From a virus: a stretch of 31,770 nucleotides of DNA. Where the stretch lies: positions 1 through 31,770 of IMG/VR virus record IMGVR_UViG_3300030385_000040. One strand, given 5' to 3'. Below the pieces are notes generated by a model. The model saw only the letters and a list, made by a program, of their open reading frames with translations. It made no database searches and was not told where the DNA came from. This document shows, one piece after another, positions 24,602 through 31,701 of this stretch (its first letter is position 1; each line of letters begins with the position of its first letter). The position numbers and the translations under genes were made by a program.

Positions 24602-24811
24602 ATGATAAACGCACATTCAAAAGAACGTCAAAAGCAATTGCAACAACGCGTTCGTGAATTAAAGAAACAAGGCGCAAAAGTTATTGAAGTTTATGTTTGT
24701 TTGTTTACGTCAAACATTACAATCACGTTTGAATATGAAGGCAAAAGACACGCGGCAAAATTAAGTGAATTTGCCATTGATATAAAAGAAACAATAAAAA
24801 AAATTAATTAA
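24602..24811 (+). CDS. Hypothetical small basic protein
   Basis: A 69-residue protein with a charged helix (SKERQKQLQQRVRELKKQG) followed by two or three beta strands (IEVYVCLF, NITITFEYEG). Not recognised. A longer frame starting inside the previous gene is rejected in favour of ATG 24602, eight bases after that stop. Confidence 0.65.
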   Translation: MINAHSKERQKQLQQRVRELKKQGAKVIEVYVCLFTSNITITFEYEGKRHAAKLSEFAIDIKETIKKIN

Positions 24812-24829
24812 CCAAAAAACCAAATTATT

Positions 24830-24979
24830 ATGCAAAATTTATTTCGTTCAATTTACAACATTTTTAATCGACACCAAGTTGTCGCAACAAATCATTTATT
24901 AACCGGAATCGTTTGTGTTCACACGTTGGACGCGTGGCGTGGTGTTATTACTATCAACACAAAAAAAATAAGACAATGA
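24830..24979 (+). CDS. Hypothetical 49-residue protein
   Basis: Short frame with an A-rich leader and an ATGA overlap with the next gene, which supports translation. Contains NIFNRHQVVATNHLLTGIVCVHTLDAW; no known motif. Confidence 0.5.
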   Translation: MQNLFRSIYNIFNRHQVVATNHLLTGIVCVHTLDAWRGVITINTKKIRQ

Positions 24980-25176
24980 AGCAACAAACGGAAAATTTAA
25001 TAAACGAAGTAAAAGCGCAACAAAGTGCGCGAAAACGCGAAAAATCGAAAGTAATTGATTCCGAAACGTATTTAAAAGGAAACAAAAAGCCGATTCAATA
25101 TTCGTGTTGCAACGACGAAATCACGCCAATGGTTAAAGATTACGGACATTGCCCGACATGCGGCGAACACCTTTAA
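24976..25176 (+). CDS. Small zinc-ribbon-like protein
   Basis: A 66-residue protein with a Lys/Gln-rich helix and then SCCNDEITPMV...HCPTCGEHL. The CC and CPTCG clusters look like a zinc ribbon. Start in an ATGA overlap. Function unknown. Confidence 0.7.
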   Translation: MKQQTENLINEVKAQQSARKREKSKVIDSETYLKGNKKPIQYSCCNDEITPMVKDYGHCPTCGEHL

Positions 25177-25188
25177 AATAATAAAACA

Positions 25189-25452
25189 ATGAATAAAAAA
25201 TTTCACTACAAAAACCAAAAATCCGTTCCGTCACAAAAGACGGGCGGAACAATGTATTATTTATTTTTTAACGACGGCGAAAAATCATTCCGAACGTGCG
25301 TGGATTCCGGATATAGGAATTTCCACAAATGGGAACGTCTTATAAAAAACGCAACGCGTGGCGATATTGTTAACGGATTGCGTGTTGTTAGTAAAGGAAT
25401 CATTGACGCCGATTCAACACCTAGTTATGGCGGAAATATTTATAAAAAATAG
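25189..25452 (+). CDS. Hypothetical basic protein
   Basis: An 87-residue protein with Tyr/Phe-rich strands (TMYYLFFNDGEKSFRTCVDSGYRNF), perhaps a small beta domain. Not recognised. An early promoter follows directly. Confidence 0.65.
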   Translation: MNKKFHYKNQKSVPSQKTGGTMYYLFFNDGEKSFRTCVDSGYRNFHKWERLIKNATRGDIVNGLRVVSKGIIDADSTPSYGGNIYKK

Positions 25453-25482
25453 TTGCACAATATAAAATTTTTATTAACTTTG
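25453..25482 (+). promoter_or_regulatory. Early promoter
   Basis: TTG at 25453-25455, 19 bases, TAACTTTG at 25475-25482: full consensus. It begins at the base after the previous stop and precedes the ATG at 25506 by 23 bases. Confidence 0.8.
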
Positions 25483-25505
25483 TAAAACCAAAAAAGAAAA
25501 AACCA

Positions 25506-25913
25506 ATGGAAAATAAAAAAGTAAAGCGGGACGAATTAAAACGAATGTATTTGGATTTTAATTTGTGCGAATCGGACGTGTTTCAACACAAAAATTATTT
25601 AATATTAACCCGTTCGGGAATCGAAAAAATTATGGCAAAATCCGGTGTAACGGTTAGTTATGAAATCATAAAAAGTGAACCAAATTTTGCGTCCGTTAAA
25701 GCAACGTCACATTATAACGACAAAACGTTGGAAACAACGGGTTCGGCATTGCGTGGCGCAACATACAAGGACGGAAATACTTTGTCGCATTATGTTTTGG
25801 AAATGGCGGAAAAACGTTCAATGGCACGGGCGGTTCTCAAAATTTTAAATCTTTACGAATACAACGTGAAATCCGTGGACGAATCCGACGAATTTGTGGA
25901 TTCCGATTATTAA
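25506..25913 (+). CDS. Conserved-looking early protein with AEKRSxARAVLK motif
   Basis: A 135-residue protein. LILTRSGIEKIMAKSGVTVSYEI and the late MAEKRSMARAVLKILNLYEY recall phage proteins from recombination or ssDNA-handling loci, in which a helix with AEKRAxxRAxLK closes the domain. It ends in an acidic tail. It leads an operon with SSB and replication genes further down, which fits DNA metabolism. I cannot name the family with confidence. Confidence 0.65.
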   Translation: MENKKVKRDELKRMYLDFNLCESDVFQHKNYLILTRSGIEKIMAKSGVTVSYEIIKSEPNFASVKATSHYNDKTLETTGSALRGATYKDGNTLSHYVLEMAEKRSMARAVLKILNLYEYNVKSVDESDEFVDSDY

Positions 25914-25941
25914 AATAAAAAATTAATTTAAAACAAAAAAC

Positions 25942-26274
25942 ATGTTATTATTAAAAATCATTATTATTATTTTATCAATTATTTTTTTCGTTTTTATTAT
26001 TGCCGTTTGTTTTTCGGCCGGTCTAATGCGTGGGTTGAAAATCATGTCCGTTCGCGATTTAAAGCGTTCGGCGTTCGAAACGGTTGTGGTTCAAAAAGTA
26101 TTTAAGGACGACCCAAACGTTGACCCGTTTTTTTATTCCTTATATTTAAAAGATAAAAGAAAGGAAGAAGCGGACGCGTTTAAAAAAGAAGTTGTTAGAT
26201 TGCAAAAGGAAATCGCCGTTAATAAAACTTTATCGAAGCCGCAAAAAAAGAAAAAAAGCAATGGCAAAAAATAA
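25942..26274 (+). CDS. Membrane-anchored early protein
   Basis: A 110-residue protein with one strong N-terminal transmembrane segment (about 2-28, many Ile) and a cytoplasmic, very basic helical part (DKRKEEADAFKKEVVRLQKEI...KKKKSNGKK). It could tether phage DNA or proteins to the membrane; function unknown. It overlaps the next gene by 14 bases. Confidence 0.7.
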   Translation: MLLLKIIIIILSIIFFVFIIAVCFSAGLMRGLKIMSVRDLKRSAFETVVVQKVFKDDPNVDPFFYSLYLKDKRKEEADAFKKEVVRLQKEIAVNKTLSKPQKKKKSNGKK

Positions 26275-26554
26275 AAACGAAACTTTTATTGACGATTTGT
26301 TGGAAAATTTAGACAATCCAATTGTTATGGAAACTCATTCATATAATTATTTAGGATTTGTTGAATCATTAATATTAAATTCATTATTTCCGGTGTCCTA
26401 TCAAAACCATTTGTTGTCAAAGATTGACGCCATGCGTAAAAATGAAATGGATTTGTTGGTTATTGAATTAAAAGAAAATCAAAAAATAAATGACCCGCAA
26501 AACCAATTTAAAGAAATGGCGAAGGCCGGAGTTTTTACAAATCGTTCCGACTAA
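26261..26554 (+). CDS. Hypothetical helical protein
   Basis: A 97-residue protein, acidic in the first third, helical, not recognised. An in-frame ATG at 26192 lies deep in the previous gene, so ATG 26261 is taken. Confidence 0.65.
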   Translation: MAKNKNETFIDDLLENLDNPIVMETHSYNYLGFVESLILNSLFPVSYQNHLLSKIDAMRKNEMDLLVIELKENQKINDPQNQFKEMAKAGVFTNRSD

Positions 26555-26571
26555 AATTAAAATTTAAAATT

Positions 26572-26787
26572 ATGACAAAAAACAAAGACAATCAATTTAC
26601 AAAAACATTAAGATTTCACGGCGTTTCAAAACGTGATTTGGGAACGGAATTAAATTTGTCGCAACCAACGATTAAAAGTTATTGCGAAAATCCACAATTG
26701 TTTCGTTTGAACCAATTGAAAACAATTGGAAAATTAATGGAAAAAAACATAAATGAATTGGACGAATTAATAAATTCCGAAAAATGA
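26572..26787 (+). CDS. XRE/Cro-like HTH protein
   Basis: A 71-residue protein that is almost only a Cro/CI-type helix-turn-helix: VSKRDLGTELNLSQPTIKSYCENPQLF, followed by LNQLKTIGKLMEKNINEL. Likely a small repressor of early genes. No divergent partner gene or integrase is seen, so a lysogeny switch is not indicated. Ends in an ATGA overlap with the next gene. Confidence 0.78.
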   Translation: MTKNKDNQFTKTLRFHGVSKRDLGTELNLSQPTIKSYCENPQLFRLNQLKTIGKLMEKNINELDELINSEK

Positions 26788-27008
26788 AAATTTCATATTC
26801 AGAATTAACGGAAGGCAAAAAAAATAAAATTTTAAAAAACATTCAAAGACAAGGGTTGTCCATTAAGACGGCGGCCGAAATTTGGAATGTTTCAACGTCA
26901 ACAATTAACAAAATATTCACAGAACGTTTTGGTTCGCGTGAACGTAAGGTTCAACAATTAAAAGACGAAAGGATTAATCAATTTACTAAAATCAAAAACA
27001 ATGACTAG
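26784..27008 (+). CDS. Second small HTH protein
   Basis: A 74-residue basic protein with IQRQGLSIKTAAEIWNVSTSTINKIFTERFG, an AraC/psq-like helix-turn-helix. It is made in tandem with the Cro-like gene (4-base overlap) and overlaps the SSB gene by eight bases. Probably a DNA-binding regulator. Confidence 0.72.
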   Translation: MKISYSELTEGKKNKILKNIQRQGLSIKTAAEIWNVSTSTINKIFTERFGSRERKVQQLKDERINQFTKIKNND

Positions 27009-27285
27009 CAAAGAAAAAATTTTTATGAATGGAATTTTCGTTCGCGAAAAAACATTTGAAAACGGCGGTTCGGTTTTAAATTGTGATATTGTCAACGTCA
27101 ATGAGTTTTGCGAGCAATTACAAAAACACGCAAAAGGTGACGGAAAAATTACATTGGAAATAAAATCAAGGCGTGAAAAAGCCGACAACGGATTGACGCA
27201 TTATGTAGAGGTTTCGCAATTTGTTCCAACGCCAAAAAAAGAAACTAACAATTCATTTGAAACCGGCGACGACGTTCCGTTTTGA
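27001..27285 (+). CDS. ssb: Small single-stranded DNA-binding protein (SSB-like)
   Basis: A 94-residue protein. The C-terminus ETGDDVPF copies the SSB tip (DDIPF) that docks replication and repair proteins. The body (FMNGIFVREKTFENGGSVLNCDIVNVNEFCEQL, ITLEIKSRRE, YVEVSQFVP) reads as a small OB-fold barrel, much shorter than E. coli SSB. It lies next to replication genes. It should coat ssDNA during replication. Confidence 0.75.
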   Translation: MTSKEKIFMNGIFVREKTFENGGSVLNCDIVNVNEFCEQLQKHAKGDGKITLEIKSRREKADNGLTHYVEVSQFVPTPKKETNNSFETGDDVPF

Positions 27286-27306
27286 TTTAAACATTTCGTA
27301 TATTTA
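27275..27306 (+). promoter_or_regulatory. Weak candidate promoter of the replication genes
   Basis: TATATTTA at 27299-27306 resembles the -7 box, as at 28882. The -33 side is poor: TTC at 21 bases or TTTTG at 14 bases. ATG 27336 is 29 bases downstream with an A-rich leader. Confidence 0.4.
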
Positions 27307-27335
27307 CAAACTAAATAAAACCAAAAAAAACCATT

Positions 27336-28037
27336 ATGAAAAAACAACAAGTCAAAGAAACCCGCCAATTTTTAGGAATTTGGATTCCGCGTGAAATTTA
27401 TTTGAACCAAAAATTAAATTGGACGGACAAAATTTTGGTTGTGGAAATCAATTCATTAGACAACGAACGCGGGTGTTTTGCGTCCAATGAATATTTCGCC
27501 GAATTTTTATCAGTTTCAACAACAACCATTTCAACATCAATTTCAAAATTAAAAAGTTTGAATTTAATTGAACAAGTTTCTTTTGACGGCCGGACGCGAA
27601 TTTTAAAGGCAGCGTTTAAACAAATAAAAAACCCGCCTTTAAATAAAGTTAAAGGCAGCCGCAAAGAAAATTTAAAACATAATAAAACAAACAATAAAAC
27701 AATTAACATATCTAATATTGAAATCCGAAAATTAAAATTTATAAATGACATTTCTTTAATAAACAAAAACAAAGAAACATCAAAACAATTCGAATCATAT
27801 TGGACGGAAGAAAATTCAAACAAAACCAAAATGCGTTTTGAAATGGAAAAAATTTTTGATATTAAAAAACGTTTTGCGCGTTGGGAATCAAACGAATTAA
27901 AATGGAATAAAAAAACAACCGAAGGCAAATCATATTATTTAAAGAAAAAAGGGGTGAACAAAACCAAACAAAACATTAACACATGGCAAGACGCGCGCAC
28001 CATGTTGGACAATCTAAATTTGCCAAATGGAAATTAA
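27336..28037 (+). CDS. Replication initiator-like protein with winged helix
   Basis: A 233-residue basic protein. Residues about 12-95 (FLGIWIPREIYLNQKLNWTDKILVVEI, CFASNEYFAEFLSVSTTTISTSISKLKSLNLIE) form the HTH/winged helix seen at the N-terminus of phage replication initiators. About 150-190 (FESYWTEENSNKTKMRFEMEKIFDIKKRFARW) is a C-terminal block often found in such proteins in phages of Bacteroidetes. It would bind the origin and load host replication enzymes. A transcription factor is the alternative. Confidence 0.7.
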   Translation: MKKQQVKETRQFLGIWIPREIYLNQKLNWTDKILVVEINSLDNERGCFASNEYFAEFLSVSTTTISTSISKLKSLNLIEQVSFDGRTRILKAAFKQIKNPPLNKVKGSRKENLKHNKTNNKTINISNIEIRKLKFINDISLINKNKETSKQFESYWTEENSNKTKMRFEMEKIFDIKKRFARWESNELKWNKKTTEGKSYYLKKKGVNKTKQNINTWQDARTMLDNLNLPNGN

Positions 28038-28419
28038 AAACATTGACATTAAAAGGTTGCGCGAACAATGTGTTGATTTAATGTCGCAATCATACATGGA
28101 ATTGGGACAACGACCAAGCAAAGACGACATTGTTTCGTTTGCATTAATTTTGGCAACCGATTTAAAAATTGATTTTCCAAATTTAACGTTCGACGATATA
28201 CGTCAAAGTTTCCGGCAAGGAATTCGCGGTGGTGAAATTTTCCATTTGAACGTGCAAAATTATTACAAATGGATTAAAGCACACCGACAAATTATTTGGA
28301 ACAACGAATCAATTGAACCACAACAACGGGACAAACGGTTGAATTATAGAAACAAAAAAGGAGTTGGAACAAAATCAATAGGCGAACACATTAAAAAAAT
28401 TAGTTATGGCACAAAATGA
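28027..28419 (+). CDS. Hypothetical replication-associated protein
   Basis: A 130-residue helical protein overlapping the initiator-like gene by 11 bases and the nuclease gene by 14. Contains FDDIRQSFRQGIRGGEIFHLNVQNYYKWIKAHRQII. Size and neighbours suggest a helicase-loading or initiator accessory factor, but no motif (for example Walker A) is present. Confidence 0.65.
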   Translation: MEIKNIDIKRLREQCVDLMSQSYMELGQRPSKDDIVSFALILATDLKIDFPNLTFDDIRQSFRQGIRGGEIFHLNVQNYYKWIKAHRQIIWNNESIEPQQRDKRLNYRNKKGVGTKSIGEHIKKISYGTK

Positions 28420-28759
28420 ATTGAAGGTTCAAATTGCCGTGGTTAATTGGTTGCGAATAAATTTTCCGGAAATTCTTTATTGTGCGTCGGCGGGCGGCAT
28501 GCGAACGTCGTTGTCCGTTGCAAAGAAAATGAAGGCGTCCGGATATGTTAAAGGCATGCCGGATTTGGGAATTTTTCACCCAACAATGAAACACCATGGA
28601 ATGTTTGTCGAATTAAAAGCCGATAAAAAAGGATATGCGTCAAAGGAACAAAAGGAATGGATTGAAATGTTGAATCGTCGCGGTTATTATGCGGTTGTTT
28701 GCAAGGGTTTTGACGCTGCAATCGACGAAATAACGGAGTATTTGAACGAAAATGTTTGA
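28406..28759 (+). CDS. VRR-NUC domain nuclease
   Basis: A 117-residue protein of the PD-(D/E)XK superfamily. GMPDLGIF (D53), FVELKADKKG (E69, K71), SKEQKEW (Q82) and the end GYYAVVCKGFDAAIDEI are the ordered motifs of stand-alone VRR-NUC proteins of phages. Such enzymes are thought to process branched DNA such as Holliday junctions or flaps; it may resolve replication intermediates before packaging. Confidence 0.88.
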   Translation: MAQNELKVQIAVVNWLRINFPEILYCASAGGMRTSLSVAKKMKASGYVKGMPDLGIFHPTMKHHGMFVELKADKKGYASKEQKEWIEMLNRRGYYAVVCKGFDAAIDEITEYLNENV

Positions 28760-28781
28760 AAAAATGGGTGTTTTTTGTAGA

Positions 28782-28796
28782 AAATGAAAGTTTTTT
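28782..28796 (+). repeat. 15-mer AAATGAAAGTTTTTT, copy 2
   Basis: Exact copy of 23296-23310, in the 134-base gap after the nuclease gene, 49 bases before copy 3. Confidence 0.6.
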
Positions 28797-28845
28797 TTAA
28801 ACGTAACGTGTTGATAATCAAAGACAAACAAAACAATGTTAAAAT

Positions 28846-28860
28846 AAATGAAAGTTTTTT
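28846..28860 (+). repeat. 15-mer AAATGAAAGTTTTTT, copy 3
   Basis: Exact third copy. Its last two T with the next G form the -33 TTG of the promoter at 28859, so a protein bound here would touch the promoter directly. Confidence 0.65.
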
Positions 28861-28889
28861 GTATTATATGCAAAAAACTTGTATATTTA
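28859..28889 (+). promoter_or_regulatory. Early promoter, leaderless type
   Basis: TTG at 28859-28861, 20 bases, TATATTTA at 28882-28889. The ATG at 28894 is four bases further, so the mRNA should begin at or next to the start codon. Confidence 0.65.
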
Positions 28890-28893
28890 CGCC

Positions 28894-29199
28894 ATGAAAA
28901 CAACAACAAAAAACAAAAGAATCCAATTAACATTCAGTATTCACGGCGATTGGTTGTTCGGCGATTCAAAATGGGCGGTGGTTTGCAATGAAACAACAAT
29001 GTTAATTGGTTGTTCAACACGCAAAGAATGTCGCGATTTGAAAAACGATTGGACACAATGGGAATTTGTAGACCAAACAAGATTGCCGAAAGGACAAACA
29101 ATTGAATTTTACGACAACAAGGGGTTAACGGAAACAATTGATTACGGCGAAAACACCGGACAAGATTGGCAGCCGACAACATACGAATTTTTAAAATAA
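28894..29199 (+). CDS. Hypothetical early protein
   Basis: A 101-residue, Trp-rich, mainly beta protein (FSIHGDWLFGDSKWAVVCNETT, NDWTQWEFVDQTRL). Not recognised. The start at 28894 is chosen because an upstream in-frame ATG (28879) overlaps the promoter. First gene of the last early operon. Confidence 0.7.
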   Translation: MKTTTKNKRIQLTFSIHGDWLFGDSKWAVVCNETTMLIGCSTRKECRDLKNDWTQWEFVDQTRLPKGQTIEFYDNKGLTETIDYGENTGQDWQPTTYEFLK

Positions 29200-29221
29200 A
29201 CCAAACCAAAAAAAACTAATT

Positions 29222-29530
29222 ATGTATATCAGTAAAAAACCAAACCAAAAAATCAAAGCAATTTTATTAATGGAATTTCGCGTTTACGGAAGCGAAAGAA
29301 ATATCGGACGTCACTATTGTTTGTATGAAGACACCGAAAACAAAGATTTAATTTGTTGGACAAAATACAAATCCGAAATGTTGGAATATATAAAAGACAA
29401 CAACATTAGTATTTCGAAATCGTCAAGCCTTACGAAATACGACGATTATATTGATTGGAAAAAACACGAACATAAATGTGAGGGTTATTATCAATTCAAG
29501 TTTCAAGTTCAGAAAAAAACAAAATCATAA
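29222..29530 (+). CDS. Hypothetical early protein
   Basis: A 102-residue protein with a basic N-terminus and many Tyr/Lys/Asp; no motif recognised. Its leader (CC, eight A, CTAATTATG) is identical to that of the 24153 gene. Stop and next start overlap as TAATG. Confidence 0.68.
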   Translation: MYISKKPNQKIKAILLMEFRVYGSERNIGRHYCLYEDTENKDLICWTKYKSEMLEYIKDNNISISKSSSLTKYDDYIDWKKHEHKCEGYYQFKFQVQKKTKS

Positions 29531-29976
29531 TGTCAGAATTCAAACAACAATTAAAAGACAACGACGGTTCACATGAAATTGAAGTTGATTCGTTAACAAT
29601 AGACAACGAAACGTGTTCCCTTTATTACTTTAAAGACGCGGACGCAATCCAAATAATCTTTTGGGACGAACACCACGGCGACGAACAAAAATTCATTACA
29701 ACGCACAAATTTGGTTCGTTCAAAGAATATGCAGAAAACAACGATTATTTAATAGTATCAACGGAACAATGGGACGCACAAACGGAATCAGTTTTTCAAA
29801 AATACGATTCAATAGAATTTGACGAATGGATTTATGAAGACAAAGCCGAAGATTGTTTGGTTGATTTTATGAATGATTCATTATTAATTCACGGGACGCA
29901 ATATGTTAAACGTAGTTTGTGCGATAGGGTTTCACGTTGGGTCAATTTAAAAATGTATAATTTAAAGAATTTATAA
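29530..29976 (+). CDS. Hypothetical acidic early protein
   Basis: A 148-residue protein with about twice as many Asp/Glu as Lys/Arg (DEHHGDE, EFDEWIYEDKAEDCLVDFMND). Not recognised. Strong negative charge in a small early phage protein raises the possibility of DNA mimicry, but no ArdA or Ocr signature is evident. Confidence 0.7.
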   Translation: MSEFKQQLKDNDGSHEIEVDSLTIDNETCSLYYFKDADAIQIIFWDEHHGDEQKFITTHKFGSFKEYAENNDYLIVSTEQWDAQTESVFQKYDSIEFDEWIYEDKAEDCLVDFMNDSLLIHGTQYVKRSLCDRVSRWVNLKMYNLKNL

Positions 29977-29977
29977 A

Positions 29978-30379
29978 ATGGAATTCACAACACACACAAG
30001 CGAACACAAGGAAATTGATTTTGATTTAACGGGGTTTGAAACATTTTTAAAAACAAACAAGGGGTTGAAAATTTATGAAATTGATTTAATAACAAACGCG
30101 GCAATAATTGATTGGCAATTTTATTTTGAAGCACGGTCATGGGGGGTCAAAGACGTTGGCGCATTTGCAACCCACGTTAAATGGTTGGACATTAATGTTG
30201 AGTATTGGAAAACAAAACAAGATTATGAAGACGGAAACGAAAATGAAATCAATTATGATTTAACCAACGACATTCAGGATTTCAAAGTTAATTCCGAAAA
30301 CGATTCGGGCGGAAAAATGTTTTCGATTCAACGGGTTGAAATTGATTTTGAAGACAAAACAATTACAATAATTTTTTAA
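29978..30379 (+). CDS. Second hypothetical acidic early protein
   Basis: A 133-residue acidic protein directly after the previous one (one base gap). Aromatic and Asp/Glu-rich (WKTKQDYEDGNENEINYD). Not recognised; net charge strongly negative as in its neighbour. Confidence 0.7.
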   Translation: MEFTTHTSEHKEIDFDLTGFETFLKTNKGLKIYEIDLITNAAIIDWQFYFEARSWGVKDVGAFATHVKWLDINVEYWKTKQDYEDGNENEINYDLTNDIQDFKVNSENDSGGKMFSIQRVEIDFEDKTITIIF

Positions 30380-30381
30380 AA

Positions 30382-30750
30382 ATGGAAATAATAAATTCAG
30401 AATTTAGAAAAAACGTTTTATCACTTTGTTGTGAAAAAAAGGTTTATTTAGGAACGCAAGATTGTTCCGGTTGTTTGAAACAATGCGCATTTGTAATTGA
30501 AAAACAAATTGCATTTCATAAATGGTTGTTTGAACAAAGCAAAGGACAAAGCAAGCCCGTTGAATTTTTAACCGAATTATTACGCACGCTATTAATTGAA
30601 GACCAAAACGCGTCGGCGTTTCAATTGTTAGACATGACGGATATTGGCGAACAACATTTCAATCGCGAATCATTAGGCCGTGCGGCGCAAATGATATACG
30701 ATACAAACTGTAAACTTTTTTTTACAAAAAAAAATAATAAATTAAACTAA
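30382..30750 (+). CDS. Hypothetical protein with Cys cluster
   Basis: A 122-residue protein with LCCEKK and then CSGCLKQC in the first 40 residues, a possible metal site, followed by a helical region (KPVEFLTELLRTLLIEDQNA). Not recognised. Two bases after the previous stop. Confidence 0.7.
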   Translation: MEIINSEFRKNVLSLCCEKKVYLGTQDCSGCLKQCAFVIEKQIAFHKWLFEQSKGQSKPVEFLTELLRTLLIEDQNASAFQLLDMTDIGEQHFNRESLGRAAQMIYDTNCKLFFTKKNNKLN

Positions 30751-30763
30751 AATCAAAATCAAA

Positions 30764-31228
30764 ATGGGAAAAATTAAAGCATTAGGAAAATCCGGAGAAG
30801 AACAAAAACGATTAAAGCGGTTGCACAACGAAAAGGAAGCATGGTATAAAAAAAACATACCTTTAAACGCACGCGACCAAATGTTAAAAATTTGCAATAC
30901 GATTTGGACGTCAAGGCAACCGGAACAAATAAAGGGTTGTGAAAAAATGTTAACAACGTATATCAAAGCAAATGGCAAAGACAATATTGGCGTCACGTTT
31001 ATTCAATTGGAATTGTCGCGACAAATAAGATTGAACGCGTTGTTTGCTAAAATGGGACAAGTCCAAACCGCATTGCAAAAAGAAAATGCAGCAAAGGCGG
31101 CGACACAAAGTAAAGTGAAATTTGACAAACCATTAACAACGGACGAATTAAAAGCGGCAAACATAAAACGGGTTGAAAGTGAACAAACGAAAATCATGAA
31201 TAAAAAGATTAAACCGAATGGACAATAA
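30764..31228 (+). CDS. Hypothetical basic helical protein
   Basis: A 154-residue Lys-rich protein, nearly all helix, with a long Ala/Gln/Lys stretch at about 90-115. Could bind nucleic acid. It ends the early operon; about 173 bases without a convincing gene follow. Confidence 0.68.
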   Translation: MGKIKALGKSGEEQKRLKRLHNEKEAWYKKNIPLNARDQMLKICNTIWTSRQPEQIKGCEKMLTTYIKANGKDNIGVTFIQLELSRQIRLNALFAKMGQVQTALQKENAAKAATQSKVKFDKPLTTDELKAANIKRVESEQTKIMNKKIKPNGQ

Positions 31229-31255
31229 CAGCGTCAACGGGCGTGATTCCCTATG

Positions 31256-31291
31256 TTGCGATGTTATATTGGAAAAACAAACGTATTTTTA
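31256..31291 (+). promoter_or_regulatory. Weak candidate promoter, TTGCGATG variant
   Basis: TTGCGATG at 31256-31263, 20 bases, TATTTTTA at 31284-31291. Close to the TTGCGACG-N19-TATTTTTG pair at 1781 and 20793 but with three differences. It would drive the gene at 31402 and terminase. Confidence 0.4.
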
Positions 31292-31326
31292 CAATTCTTT
31301 AATTGGCGTTCGTTTTGTTTGTTTTC

Positions 31327-31345
31327 CCGAACGTCGGTTTTTTTT
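31327..31345 (+). terminator. Weak terminator candidate
   Basis: Short stem CCGA/TCGG (31327-31330 with 31334-31337), three-base loop, then eight T. The T run is good but the stem is only four pairs. Confidence 0.35.
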
Positions 31346-31350
31346 GGTTG

Positions 31351-31375
31351 AAGGGGTGGCGTGGTTGCCGCCCTT
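31351..31375 (+). terminator. Terminator-like hairpin at the end of the early region
   Basis: AAGGG (31351-31355) pairs with CCCTT (31371-31375); inner GGC/GCC stem across a GT/G bulge; six-base loop. A T-rich but broken tail follows. The plan (5-bp outer stem, 2/1 bulge, 3-bp inner stem) matches the hairpin at 24099. Confidence 0.55.
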
Positions 31376-31401
31376 TCTATTTTCTATTAAACACAAACAC
31401 A

Positions 31402-31701
31402 ATGGCAAACGAATTTGACAAATATAAATCAAAAGACGATTTCAAAAAATACGAATCGTTAAATGATTATTTAGCAGAAGACAAAACAAAGGATTTCACA
31501 AAAGAAAAATTTGACAAAGTTATTACATTAAAAGTCACAAAAGAAACCTTTGACATGTGGGAACAATTATGCGACAATTGGGGTGACGTGTTAGGATATG
31601 ACAACAAGTCAAAGATATTTGAATTCGCAATCGTCGAAGCATTGAACGTTCCGATTAGTTCGTTGGGCGGATTCAATCATGAAGGGTGGGACATTGATTA
31701 A
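31402..31701 (+). CDS. Ribbon-helix-helix-like protein upstream of terminase
   Basis: A 99-residue protein. The C-terminal half KVITLKVTKETFDMWEQLCDNW...SKIFEFAIVEALN has the strand-helix-helix layout of RHH/CopG-type DNA-binding proteins; the N-terminal 40 residues are charged and helical. It may regulate late genes or help in DNA packaging, being the last gene before terS around the circle. ATG 31402 is preferred to the 31303 frame start, whose N-terminus (Phe/Gly/Pro/Trp-rich) falls across hairpins. Confidence 0.72.
   Translation: MANEFDKYKSKDDFKKYESLNDYLAEDKTKDFTKEKFDKVITLKVTKETFDMWEQLCDNWGDVLGYDNKSKIFEFAIVEALNVPISSLGGFNHEGWDID

Noticed and set aside
26572-27008. Tandem HTH genes as a lysogeny switch
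   Set aside because: Both genes point the same way, there is no divergent promoter, no CI-sized repressor and no integrase.
28760-28893. Repeated AT-rich motifs that might be a CRISPR or iteron array
   Set aside because: Only two 15-mer copies 49 bases apart, no regular spacing; a promoter with operator sites explains them better.
31218-31418. 66-residue + frame between the last early gene and the RHH-like gene
   Set aside because: It runs through a promoter-like element and two hairpins, and its product is an odd Phe/Pro/Trp-rich string; a regulatory gap is more likely. Its small overlaps with both neighbours keep it possible.
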